Source: Argyresthia goedartella
Lineage: Eukaryota; Arthropoda; Insecta; Lepidoptera; Argyresthiidae
Reading direction: 5' to 3'
Length of the DNA stretch: 64,000 nt
Assembly: GCA_949825045.1 (NCBI GenBank)
Contig: OX463810.1
Location: 37,644,201-37,708,200, forward strand
Shown one piece after another: positions 46,801 through 53,749 of this stretch (positions are counted from its first letter, which is position 1; each line of letters opens with the position of its first letter). Made by a program: the position numbers and the translations under genes. Below the pieces are notes generated by a model. That model was given only the letters and a program-made list of their open reading frames with translations, was not told the DNA's origin and ran no database searches.

Positions 46801-49800
46801 ATTTTTAAATCTCACTTTACAATCACTAATCTGTCTATTATTAAAGAATTTCTCACAATCTGAGCATGGAATGACTGTAACATCCGACCCTGTGTCGAGC
46901 TGAAAGTCCAATGTTTTTCCTTCAATATTTAATGTAATATATAGTGGTGGTACTTTACTTACGTTTACTGAGTACATTTCATACTCATTAAACATTTGTG
47001 CCGCTGAAGTTTCTGCCTCAACTTCTTGTTCGTCCGATGATTTTGTGTCCTCAGATACTGAATAAATTTTTTGTGTTGTTTTATTTCTCATACACATTTT
47101 ATAAATATGGCCTTGTTGTCCACATTCTGAGCAATACTTTTTAATGAGCCTACACTCCTTTTTATAATGATTGTTTGCACCACAACAAAAACATTTGCTT
47201 TCTCTGTTGTTATTATTAGTTAATGTTTTATTCACCTTGCTTGCTTTATTTCTATATTTACTATTATTTCCTCTCTCCATTTTCTGTCCTTGTTGATAAT
47301 AAAACATTTCTGTAACTGAACTTTCCTTATGCTTTGTTTGTATTAAGGCCCCTTCTACTGTTCTTGCTACTATAATAGTGTCTTCTAAACTCATCTCTGT
47401 GGTACAACTTTTTAGTAGTTCAAATTGTATTAATTTTGAGTATACCCCATCTATTAATTTTTCCTTAATCTGGTCTTCTAGGTCCTTAAAAGCACATTTT
47501 CCGCCCAACTTCCGCAATTGTAGAACATACTCCTCGATTGTTTCCGTTGGCAACTGGTTTCTGTTACGGAATGTCGCACGTTCTATAGCTGTGGCTTTTT
47601 TGGGTGTATACTTATCTCTCAACTTTTGACATAGTTCAGCAAAACTAAAGGTCGTCACTTTTTTTGGTGTACACAGACAATTTAATACTTCCAATACCTG
47701 TGAGGTTATCTTAGTTAGCAACAAAGGCACCTTCTTTTCTTCTTTTACTTCATTTAACAAAATAAGACACTCGAACTGCTGTTCAAAACATTCCCAATTT
47801 TCTCCATTAAATGGCTGTATATTATATTGTGACGTCGTCATTTTCGTGTTTTTATTCTCACTATTCTCGTGTTCACTTGTTTTTTCTTTTTCTTTGCAAT
47901 AATTTGACAATAATTTCCGCAACTCTTCGACTGTCGAATTTATTTCAAATGGTATATTGTAACTTTTTAGAGTCACTTGCAGCTCTTCTTTTTTTAGTGT
48001 GTATATCCAGCTTCTAGGTTTGTGATCATCAGACATTGTTGAAACTTAAGAAACATGATCAATTTGTTTGTTTTATCGTAAAGGTAATGGCTTTGGTAAT
48101 GGCGAACTTAGGAATTCGCTTGCAATGCGCGCACACTTCACTCCTCTGTCAATTGATCGAACCACAGAACGAACGATTCGTTCGCTCGGAACGAACTGTC
48201 AAGGACTCACTCGCAGTGATCCCACCCACAGAACAATGAATAGATTCCTTGCTCACTCGTGACTAACTTCACATCGATGCTACGTGTTCTATTAATTTAT
48301 TTCCTTGATAATCCTCTTGTCTCTTCTCTCAACAATAAAATTTTGTGTTCTATTTGTGCACTGGTCCATATAATCGTCGCCAAACTGTTGTATCTTCAAA
48401 TTAAACACTACAATTAATTAATATAGGTTTATTAAATCAGAGCGTATGCCACTAGCACAGTAACGAAATGACAAGAGAGCGAGAGCGAGACAAAACATAC
48501 AATCGAATACCTGACAGAGAGGAACCGAATCTCACTCTTTTTGCCGCCCGACGCTGTCGCCGGCGTGTTGCTTGCCGACACGAGGAGTCGCTGTCCGATA
48601 CGACGAGTTGGGGACCGTACAACTTCAACCTTCACAACACGAATCACTCAACCGCTGACGCGAATCTACTTATTTCCCGACGATTATTATAATCAACACT
48701 CCGACCAGGCCCGACACCTGTGTTAGACAATTGTTACACCGAAATACAATCAAGGCCCGACGCCATGAGCAGACATGTTTTTTCTCACGACAAGAAAGTA
48801 ACCTCTAATTTCTGATCTCGTTTCTGTACGAGTGACAGCTGCGGTTCCGTTTCCGCTAGTGATGTCCCGATTACTCGCGGTCGATCCGCGCAACGAAAAC
48901 CGGTGCGTTCCGAAGCATTAATATTAAACACTTTGACATATTTTGACACAGATACAGTGGATTCAAAATTCAAACAAAATATAACTCCAGCTACTTGTCG
49001 CACAGCTACATTTGGTACAAGTAAATGGGTTTAATTAGCAACCTTTCGCGAAGATTTCGCTGTAAAGAGTTGATAGATTATATTTATTGTACAGCTATTA
49101 GTGTTATTTTCAATGCAAATAACGGATTTTAGGACAGGTACGGATAAAGGATTACCTTTGGCTGAAATTCCACTTAGAACCTTAGGTTATATAGCCGAAG
49201 GCAGACGTAATGACGGCTGGGTTTTTTTAGCCAGTAGGCGAATTTATATTATATTTATGTCAACTCTGTTTATAAAAATTGGACTCATAATATTTTGATC
49301 AGAACAATTTGAAAAATACCACAACAGCTAATTCACCAACACAAACGTTAGTAGGGATGGGGACGGAGAGGGGGGCATTCAAGAAAAACCTGAATCCGTG
49401 TCTGTACAAAAAAACTGTATATTTGATTTAATTTCTCCGACGCCCACTTCGTGGTTTCGTTCCATATTCACCTAATAAATTCAGTTAACAATATCATAAG
49501 CATAACGATTTGATAAACGACCCGCGAATTTGAATTGCCTTATTTATGGCGTAGACTTGAATTTTATTATTCAACTTAGTCACATTCATTCGGTATCAAG
49601 AAAATATGAGGTTTGCACCAAATTCTTTTTCCTCTTTATCTACAGGACAATTTGTAGACTTTTTTGGGTTATTGCATTATAGCATCTTTATTTATCCTTT
49701 TCCGACTGTTTAATTTGACGAAATAAACGAATTAACTCTGGAACATGAAGAGGCTTGTGTATCAGAATCAATGGTGGTTGAATGAAATCGATCCAGCCAT

Positions 49801-50319
49801 ATTAAAATAAAGTTCATACAGCTCACACTGCAACATTAAAAACAGTACAAAATAGTGTTTTTTATATATTAAAAAATACTGATTATTTCTTTAATTCCAA
49901 ACACTGAGTTTTAATATATTTTGACTTATGACGCAAGAACCATATTAACCATCAATATTCCTTTTACATCCCAAGAGGTGAAAAACATTTATTTATTTAT
50001 TTTTATTTTTATGTGTCCATGGTTCCCATTGACATTATCATGTTTTCAAACACTACGATCGTAGGAAAGGGATGCCTTTCATAACATATATTTTTTCTGG
50101 TTTTGAAAGTGTTTCATTTAGGAGGAATAACACTTCAAAGATGGGTATTTACCATGTTGTTGATATTACCAGGCCCACTGCCGGTTCATCATCTTGTCCA
50201 CCTTCAACACGGAGGTGCAGAGGGCCCCCCTGTCTCCCCCCCTGAAGACGGTCCTGTTGCAGCTAGTCCACATGTATGCCAACTACTGGGCGCTGGAGAA
50301 ACTCGGCGACTTGCTACTG
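28862..50319 (+). CDS. ACOX1: Acyl-CoA oxidase 1-like, paralogue 3 (partial: exons 1-11, last two not found)
   Basis: Third tandem acyl-CoA oxidase. Exons: 28862-28997, 29259-29421, 29493-29661, 31888-32011, 32353-32597, 33191-33351, 33675-33837, 34099-34289, 35264-35404, 35974-36079, 50173-50319. Introns are GT-AG with the same phases as genes 1 and 2, and 582 codons stay open. TELGHGT starts at about residue 157, CGGHGF is near 414, and the expected catalytic base is Glu439 in TYEGEFTV. It differs from its paralogues at otherwise conserved sites: IGAKLAY instead of IGPKMGF, HHRIAR instead of YRIPR, and VAVC instead of VAAG at the exon 9 end. Intron 10 is 14.1 kb and contains nested LTR elements in antisense. 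Exons 12 and 13 (the [11 protein letters not shown] block and C-terminus) were not recognised in the 13.7 kb that follow. They may lie beyond the window, or the gene may be truncated. Confidence 0.85.
29062..29085. repeat. (TG)n microsatellite in gene 3 intron 1
   Basis: Twelve uninterrupted TG units. Confidence 0.95.
29662..31887. other. Gene 3 intron 3, repeats only
   Basis: 2.2-kb intron. It includes a fragment of the CTGGTTCCCAC/AACAGCGACGTC repeat at about 29735-29830, an (AAT)n stretch at 30608-30625 followed by TATTTATTTCCCAGATAAA (a likely inverted LINE or SINE tail), and the SINE at 31590. No conserved coding unit was seen. Confidence 0.45.
31590..31695 (-). repeat. tRNA-derived SINE family 2, copy 1
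   Basis: The minus strand reads GAGCTCCTTGGCCTAGTGGG (A-box region), TTTCACGCTTGCTTCTCC and GCTTCGAATCCCGGTGCTGA (B-box). The same order recurs at 34728-34820. It lies antisense in gene 3 intron 3. Confidence 0.7.
32735..32993 (-). repeat. tRNA-derived SINE family 1, copy 1
   Basis: On the minus strand it starts near CGACCCGAATGGCTGAGTCG, followed by CTACGAAGCCAAGGCTCC and CCCGGGTTCGAGTCCCGGTG (B-box). It then has a body of about 170 bp including CCAAGATACAGGGAATCCTA and ends in a (TTA)n tail. A second copy at 36135-36388 is about 90% alike. It lies antisense in gene 3 intron 5. Confidence 0.85.
33432..33485. repeat. 19-bp stem hairpin in gene 3 intron 6
   Basis: Arms 33432-33450 and 33467-33485 are exact reverse complements (ATGCATGCCTTTTTCCT core), and AGAGG/CCTCT inside extends the stem. 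It could fold like a small precursor RNA; no other support. Confidence 0.8.
34728..34820 (-). repeat. tRNA-derived SINE family 2, copy 2
   Basis: The minus strand reads GAGCTCCGTGGTCTAATGGG, a GCTTGCTTCACACCCAGGAG block and GGTTCGAATGCTGACCATGT, matching 31590-31695. The MITE at 34846 starts right next to it. Gene 3 intron 8. Confidence 0.7.
34846..35208. mobile_element. TIR element (MITE), copy C
   Basis: The left end TATATATGTGACCGTAAGAT and right end ATCTTACGGTGACATATATA are inverted repeats. The core is inverted relative to copy B (CTTCGTGTTAGG). It is 363 bp and ends 55 bases before the acceptor of gene 3 exon 9, in intron 8. Confidence 0.85.
35665..35790 (+). repeat. tRNA-derived SINE-like repeat, plus orientation
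   Basis: It has CCCGGGTTCGAACCACGG (B-box), AACACAGGTCTTGGATGTTT and GACGTCGCTGTTTCTGGTTC. The 3' blocks match the minus-strand repeat at 27236-27410. Gene 3 intron 9. Confidence 0.55.
36135..36388 (-). repeat. tRNA-derived SINE family 1, copy 2
   Basis: Second copy of 32735-32993: same head (CGACCCGAATGGCCGAGACG), same B-box and body, and a (TTA)n tail at 36137-36160. It sits 60 bases after gene 3 exon 10 and 30 bases before the BEL element. Confidence 0.85.
36420..36719 (-). repeat. BEL/Pao 3' LTR
   Basis: Begins TGTTTAATATT on the minus strand and ends GTGTTGTGAA. It pairs with 48631-48930. The pol stop codon TGA is one base from its edge. Confidence 0.9.
36721..38436 (-). pseudogene. 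BEL/Pao pol, RNase H end and integrase, one amber stop inside
   Basis: Continues the pol frame after the TAG at 38437-38439. It reads [16 protein letters not shown], then after a TAG at 38119-38121 the integrase zinc-binding region ([30 protein letters not shown]) and the catalytic core: [21 protein letters not shown], and [14 protein letters not shown] carrying the Asp, Asp and Glu of the DDE triad. It ends with the [20 protein letters not shown] tail typical of BEL integrase C-termini (DUF5641). The core looks intact but cannot be translated through without stop readthrough. Confidence 0.88.
38437..40215 (-). pseudogene. BEL/Pao reverse transcriptase and RNase H
   Basis: 592 codons. The protease tail GYLLVPG is followed by the RT domain with [41 protein letters not shown] and the catalytic [13 protein letters not shown]. 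The [23 protein letters not shown] block and RNase H-like [15 protein letters not shown] and [10 protein letters not shown] complete it. The YVDD motif is preserved. The frame differs from that of gag and protease (a frameshift near 40200-40215) and ends at TAG 38437-38439, where the domain is plainly meant to continue. Confidence 0.92.
40073..40636 (-). pseudogene. BEL/Pao protease region
   Basis: In frame with gag but separated from it by TAG at 40637-40639. The aspartic protease motif [14 protein letters not shown] is present, followed by LVRRLGISV and VDIIG. The expected continuation (G-V-D-A-L-G) appears in the next frame, so a one- or two-base frameshift lies near 40200-40215. Confidence 0.82.
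40637..42451 (-). CDS. BEL/Pao gag
   Basis: 604 codons, ATG at 42451. The middle section [28 protein letters not shown] and [18 protein letters not shown] is the DUF1759 region of BEL/Pao gag. Zinc-knuckle-like cysteine clusters follow: [27 protein letters not shown] and [13 protein letters not shown]. The C-terminal third is Gly, Pro, Arg and Ser rich. It ends at TAG although the frame stays open into the protease, so a stop acquired at a former gag-pol junction is likely. Confidence 0.88.
   Translation of the reverse strand: MAPSPLTVLRYGVREEMRWLAHTHKYVERPDMDDVLLKRVEDAMTRVGKVCRLAAEAEALGLTDEASVAAVKQLCADADQAMECLGDIERRAEKIKRSRRNDRGEGSGDPPPKGVVGRLPHLEIPAFGGAIDEWPAFINLFDSLVHGRDDLDNAYKLAQLLMALRGEPKELVGHLTVTAGNYEIARSILFDRYQHKRRLVDAQLGKLFSIPRVTRDVDIRVQVLNPVLVATKALQNLGLPVDQWSYIVLYMVLSRLPAAVQSRFEQLHGGRSSEQPTLVQLTDFLEGECRRCDTLDTEASVQCQPARMREGPRPPPPRGGGRSKQFGVLNAAPSGEGCVHCDSAGHEVTSCANFKALGVAARRKVVFRHRLCFGCLGPHPLSECSRAFPCECCGGKHHIVLCLNRSGPSDGHQGRTQVGRSQGPTRAGPSPPPGNGSHQRGDSGTRGRDPPRGEGGSAGGNRRDRRGSVAAVQGQRGLRAAGSPRVTGGCQMAPMSGAKAGSPPPSAPHCPSLWEANREANSRMSPPFLERPRLDPLSPLHPRWPPGTPYTVRYGRIPGQRGAYYAGWDPLMYIRSDMPPAYQQPSYSTADGGSSGFGSRGGSR
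42452..43414 (-). other. BEL/Pao leader (5' untranslated) region, inner part
   Basis: About 960 bases between gag and the Gypsy insertion. The leader resumes at 48522-48630, next to the 5' LTR. No ORF of note. The break point is marked by the GAGAG duplication. Confidence 0.7.
43415..43419. repeat. Gypsy target-site duplication, left copy (GAGAG)
   Basis: GAGAG directly before the left LTR, matched by GAGAG at 48517-48521 directly after the right LTR. Five bases is the normal target duplication for Ty3/Gypsy elements. Confidence 0.88.
43420..43550 (-). repeat. Gypsy 3' LTR (131 bp)
   Basis: TGTTGTATC...CCTGACA on the plus strand, with TG/CA ends, identical by eye to 48386-48516. Confidence 0.95.
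43999..48036 (-). CDS. Gypsy gag-pol polyprotein (1345 aa), RT active-site Asp replaced by Asn
   Basis: Single frame from ATG 48036. Gag covers about residues 1-330 ([20 protein letters not shown]; knuckles [14 protein letters not shown] and [14 protein letters not shown]). The protease [11 protein letters not shown] is near 380. RT covers about 520-700 ([39 protein letters not shown]). RNase H has [13 protein letters not shown] near 810. The integrase zinc finger is HKSHFGIV...CITCMK, and the core has [15 protein letters not shown] and [12 protein letters not shown] with the DDE residues. It has no stops or frameshifts. The RT catalytic motif, normally F/Y-x-D-D, reads VFIDNI: codon 673 is GAT and codon 674 (46015-46017) is AAT, so the second metal-binding Asp is Asn. 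This should abolish polymerase activity. Confidence 0.93.
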   Translation of the reverse strand: MSDDHKPRSWIYTLKKEELQVTLKSYNIPFEINSTVEELRKLLSNYCKEKEKTSEHENSENKNTKMTTSQYNIQPFNGENWECFEQQFECLILLNEVKEEKKVPLLLTKITSQVLEVLNCLCTPKKVTTFSFAELCQKLRDKYTPKKATAIERATFRNRNQLPTETIEEYVLQLRKLGGKCAFKDLEDQIKEKLIDGVYSKLIQFELLKSCTTEMSLEDTIIVARTVEGALIQTKHKESSVTEMFYYQQGQKMERGNNSKYRNKASKVNKTLTNNNNRESKCFCCGANNHYKKECRLIKKYCSECGQQGHIYKMCMRNKTTQKIYSVSEDTKSSDEQEVEAETSAAQMFNEYEMYSVNVSKVPPLYITLNIEGKTLDFQLDTGSDVTVIPCSDCEKFFNNRQISDCKVRFKNFDQTISEPVGILKGLTVKYKNEQRKLNVFVGNNKIPRILGRDWLNEFNLWPPKMETQHINFNNQINENSIAEAELYVKKRFTEVFSPGWGNFKGESIELKLKPEAKPKFHPVRRVPLALKEKVKSEISRLIENGRIVPVEYSQWGTPVVPILKPDGSVRLCGDYKTTINPHLEVDHFPLPHIDEIFETLKNGQYFCELDLKEAYLQAPLEKKSQELTTIVTEVGTYKYQYLPYGVSTGPGSFQRLMYNKLRDISNTSVFIDNIYICGETINDTLATLCKVLTKLQECEFKLKIEKCKLFTTSIDVFGFKITKNDISVNRKNIEPLLNAEVPKNITMLKSFLGKVTYYSRFLKDMAHIIAPLYDCTKNKKLQWTKECTDSFNKIKQKLACVSNLRHYNPDLPLILTCDASQVALGAIISNRDENGVVRPLAYASKKLNSTEVKYSAIDKEAMSIIFGVTKFYNYIYGRTFELETDNAALVRIFGPTKGIPKMAAKRLQHYAIFLSAFQYKIKHIKTSVNPADFLSRTLTENCEENMNMHSLCSEANITNTYYINNSEIEMLDWKLIQKETKKDPILSTVIRYLSDGWPDVKNLNKDLLSYYNKKTELSVDRDCLFWGYRIIIPTELRVSVLNELHKSHFGIVRMKQLARSFFWWQGLDKEIESITFNCITCMKNRKNPQKTMQPWPAPPSVWYRIHADFLGPFYNKMYLVVIDSYSKWPEIYEMNNITASKTIEVFKNIFSRFGYPAHLVTDNGPTFTSSEFNDYCKMINVKHTYSPPYHPATNGAAERFVETFKSHVTKIKESGNSLISAVNLFLFDYRNMPHSLTGVTPARLMLGRELRNRFTLLRPPAMVDKSYDLMEKQVNSKVGNRKTDFVLGEKVMVRDYRKGYKPWILGIIIEESVPNITYIVDVDGNRWKRHVNQLLRCSESLEIK
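48366..48382 (-). other. Gypsy primer-binding site candidate
   Basis: On the minus strand TGGCGACGATTATATGG starts three bases inside the 5' LTR. TGG complements the CCA end of a tRNA. The tRNA species was not assigned. Confidence 0.5.
48386..48516 (-). repeat. Gypsy 5' LTR (131 bp)
   Basis: Same 131 bases as 43420-43550 with no difference seen; followed by the GAGAG target duplication (48517-48521). Confidence 0.95.
48522..48630 (-). other. BEL/Pao leader, outer part next to the 5' LTR
   Basis: About 110 bases between the Gypsy insertion and the BEL 5' LTR. It would hold the BEL primer-binding site, which was not assigned. Confidence 0.6.
48631..48930 (-). repeat. BEL/Pao 5' LTR
   Basis: 300 bp, differing from the 3' LTR by four substitutions (about 1.3%). 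Confidence 0.9.
48931..50172. other. Rest of gene 3 intron 10, nothing recognised
   Basis: AT-rich DNA between the BEL element and exon 11. No coding signal or known repeat was identified. Confidence 0.45.
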
Positions 50320-50399
50320 GTAAGTTGTCCTACTGGTCCCTGGTCATAGACACTAATATAAATCAGTAGCCTATTATGTAATTCTGATATCTGACTTTT

Positions 50400-50885
50400 A
50401 TTGCCGCTTTGCTTGTTGAATTCTCGAGGGAGCCTCACCTCAGGGAACGAGTCCCCAGGTGGCGGATGGGGTCCTCGACAGGTTTTCCTTAGGATACCTG
50501 TAGGGCTGGAGGGAAATAAAATAAATCCCAAGGACCAACAGGCCCCTTGCCTAGGGTTATAGGCGAACGGCAGCAGCGGCGGAGAAGGCAGGCTTCGGTA
50601 TGGCAAAACTGGCGGAACAGGCATCTGGAATACCAACAGACGCAAGTAAACTTCAACTTGAACAGCGGCAGTTCCTGCAACAAAACCAAATCTCCACGTA
50701 TCGACTTGCTCGTTCCTGTGGGCCAAGCAACCCAGGCTTGGCCCCCAGGATCGAGAGAGGGATGCAGAGGCTGGGCAAGTCCCAGGCGATATAGCGCTTG
50801 TGGAGAGGTCACTTCACCCGTACCAGGCACGGAAACCAACGCTCCCAGAATGCACATCGGCTGTATAAGCATCTGAAAAGATGAT
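50400..50885. repeat. GC-rich unidentified segment, probably repeat-derived
   Basis: Contrasts with its AT-rich surroundings. It includes GGGTCCTCGACAGGTTTTCC and CAGCAGCGGCGGAGAAGG. Open frames on both strands have no family motif. The composition suggests the 5' region of a LINE or a non-autonomous element; unproven. Confidence 0.3.
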
Positions 50886-51124
50886 TGACTGAAGATGACT
50901 GCTACTCGTATTCTGAACTCCCTTACCATGTACTCCCTGACATCTATGAATTTCTATCGGAGTCCCTTTTTAAATTGGCAAATCAAGTAACACGGTTATG
51001 TTAAACGAGCTATATACAGAATCACTTCTTAGTTTTAAATCACAATTAAAAAAGCATATTTTGTCTAGTATAGTTGATTTTATTTAAGTCACAGTGTCAG
51101 AACTAAAATATTTAGTTACTCGCA

Positions 51125-53745
51125 AAAGTTTAGTCAAAAAAAAATCAAAATCAAAAATCATTTATTTCCATAGGATGTTGTTACATCACTTAGATCCGTC
51201 ATTACATTTTTTTGGGTGAGTTCACTAACCCAATGGCGGAATCTGTGGAGAAGAGCTCACCGAAGAAACTCCACAGTCGTCGTATCTTTTGCGTTTCCTT
51301 TTTTAAATAAAATATTGTCAAATTACAAAATGAATGCTAATTATATATCGAAACAGCCTGTTACTCAAACAATCTATTCCCATGGACATCTGTCCTCTAA
51401 GTAATCAGATATCCTGTAGTAACCTTTTTTATACAATTTCTGTTTTATTATTATTTTAAACTTGTCTAAAGGTAAGTTTTTAATATCAGTAGGGACCTTA
51501 TTGTAATAGCGTATACAATTGCCTTTAAAAGAATTACTAATTTTATGTAGTCGGCTTACATAAGCAACCAACTTGTCTTTATTTCTAGTATTAAAATTGT
51601 GTATATCACTGTACTTCTGAAAATTAGTTATATTTCTTTTTACATACACAAGATTGTCATAGATATATTGAGACACAAATGTCAGAATATTGATTTCTTT
51701 AAACTTTTCCCTCAGTGACACTCTAGGCCCTAATCTATAAATTGCACGAACAGCCCGTTTCTGCAGAATAAATATACTATTAGCATTCGCAGCGTGACCC
51801 CACAATAAAATACCATAGGTCATTAGACTATGAAAGTCCCATTATATGAGGATCCCATTGTAGTTTGGCGTCTAAAGTAATGCCCAAAAAGACAGTCGAC
51901 TGCACAAGGTCCAATCTCTGTCCTTTTATAAATATGTCTGTAGTTACCGGGTTCACATTGGGTAACACGAATTTAATACATTTAGTTTTCTTTTCATTAA
52001 GTAATAAATTGTTAACAGTAAACCAGTTCACTATACTAGAGATAGCATTGTTTACCTCGTCATAATTTGATTGCTGTCTTTTAACTTTAAATATCAAAGA
52101 AGTATCATCGGCAAACAATACTAACCCATGTTTTGCTTTAACAAGGTAAGGTAAATCATTAATATATACTAAAAACAAGAAAGGACCAAGAATTGAACCT
52201 TGCGGTACGCCCATACTTATTGAAGACCCAGGTGATCTTTTCCCATTAACATCGACCATCTGAACCCTATCTGTTAGATATGACTCCAGAAGGCCAAGTG
52301 CCTGATCTTTTACACCATAATGGCGTAACTTCCTGACAAGAGTGTCATGATGGACGCAATCAAAAGCCTTGGATAGATCGCAGAAGACACCTATTGCATC
52401 CATTGCGTCTTCCCAGGCATCAAAAATATTGTCGATTAGTTCAACACCAGCATCGGCTGTTGAACGACCCTTTGTGAAACCAAACTGAGCAATATGAATT
52501 AAATTATTGAGATAAAAATGACTTTGCAATTGATTAAGTATGAGTTTTTCAAATATTTTGCTAAGCGTTGGTAGTATCGATATGGGTCTAAAATTGGTGG
52601 GGTCTGATGTACTACCAGCTTTGAATAAAGGTATAACTTTACTTAGTTTCATCAAGTCAGGAAACACACCACTATCTATACATTGATTAAATATACAACA
52701 AAGGTGAGGTGCAATACAATCTACAATGGAACTAATAATTTTTACTGATAGACCATGGGCGTCAGCTGTCTTTTTCATTTCCAGGGTTTTAAACGCTTTT
52801 ACAATGTCTTCATTATTTACGTGCCTAAATTTAAAATCTGTTTTACATTCCTCAAAGTTTTGTTTAATTATAGATTCAGCAGCAGCGGGAGATGAATTTA
52901 AAGACTTGGTTGTTGAAACTGGAATGTCCGTAAAGAAATTTTCGAAAGCTTTTGCTACTTCTAGGTCTGTACTTAGCAATTGATTATCTATCTTAAGCTT
53001 GAAGTTATTATGTGTAGCTTTGGCCTTTCCAGTCTCTCTGTTTATAATTTGCCAAGTCGTTTTCATTACATTGCTACTAGATTCAATTTTGTTTTTAATG
53101 AAATTAGATTTAGCTACGGCACAAACGCGTTTAAACATTTTTGAATAACTACGAACATAATCTAGAAAGGCCGTATTTTTGTTATATGATTTCTCTTCAT
53201 AGAGTTCATATAATCTTCGTCTGCTCCTATGAATTCCAACTGTCGCCCAATCACTAAACAAAGCTTTGTTATTAACTTTTATAGTTTTTGATTTAAATAC
53301 CGTATCATATTCATTTTTGACAAGGTTAAATACTGAGTTGTACAACAAATTTGGATCGTCACTGTATGGTATTTCCCATAGTTTATCTAAAATATTATTC
53401 CTGTAGTGTTCAAGCCGAGTGTCACTAACGGGCACACATGTAATATCCTCTTTTTGGTCCTTTTTTATTTTAATATTGAATATACCTATCTGACCAGAGT
53501 GATCAGAGGTTAATTTATTGATGACCGATTTGAAAATGGGCGTAATGTTAGTAAATATATTGTCAATGCAGGTAGCAGATGTTGCAGTAATTCTAGTAGG
53601 CTCCAAAAACAGATAGTTCATGTTGTGACATAAAAATAAAGATTTTAATCTAGTACAAATATTATTATCCTCTAACAGATTAACATTAAAATCACCACAA
53701 ATTATAAAAAAAATGTTTTTATCGCTGATTTTAATCATAGTGCGC
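51125..53745 (-). mobile_element. LINE (CR1/Jockey-like), 5'-truncated, with internal deletion
   Basis: On the minus strand it starts inside the endonuclease domain (FIICGDFNVNLLED, PTRITATSATCIDNIF, SDHSGQIGIF). It continues through a long RT frame (SKVIPLFKAGSTSDPTNFRP, SILPTLSKIFEKLI, FCDLSKAFDCVHHDTLV, GVPQGSILGPFLFLVYINDL, catalytic LFADDTSLIFK). This frame is open for 636 codons (51828-53738). The C-terminal piece MTYGILLWGHAANANSIF starts at 51823 in another frame. The segment normally between QWDPHI and MTYGILLWG is missing, so a deletion removed it. The 3' end is an interrupted TTTGA-type tail near 51135-51160. Confidence 0.88.
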
Positions 53746-53749
53746 TAAC

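Larger units (their letters stand above)
43420..48516 (-). mobile_element. Ty3/Gypsy LTR retrotransposon (mag-like), full length
   Basis: 5097 bp with 131-bp LTRs that look identical, a single open gag-pol frame and GAGAG target duplications. A polypurine GTAGGGAAGAG precedes the 3' LTR (minus strand, about 43551-43562). A primer-binding-site-like TGGCGACGATTATATGG lies three bases inside the 5' LTR. Short LTRs, a single ORF, two zinc knuckles and no envelope gene fit the mag lineage first described from silkworm; lineage is inference. It is inserted in the BEL leader in the same orientation. Confidence 0.93.
36420..48930 (-). mobile_element. BEL/Pao LTR retrotransposon, degenerate, split by a Gypsy element
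   Basis: 300-bp LTRs at 36420-36719 (3' LTR) and 48631-48930 (5' LTR) enclose gag, protease, RT/RNase H and integrase in the order 5'-gag-PR-RT-RH-IN-3' on the minus strand. The LTRs differ at 4 of 300 positions. Without the inserted Gypsy element and its target duplication the element is about 7.4 kb. No clear target-site duplication was found at the outer ends. It lies antisense in intron 10 of ACOX gene 3 and is clearly richer in GC than the surrounding DNA. Confidence 0.93.

Noticed and set aside
50103..50369. A separate 88-codon gene
   Set aside because: The frame overlaps ACOX gene 3 exon 11 in the wrong frame; the exon itself is recognisable by AHCR and [12 protein letters not shown] with proper splice sites.
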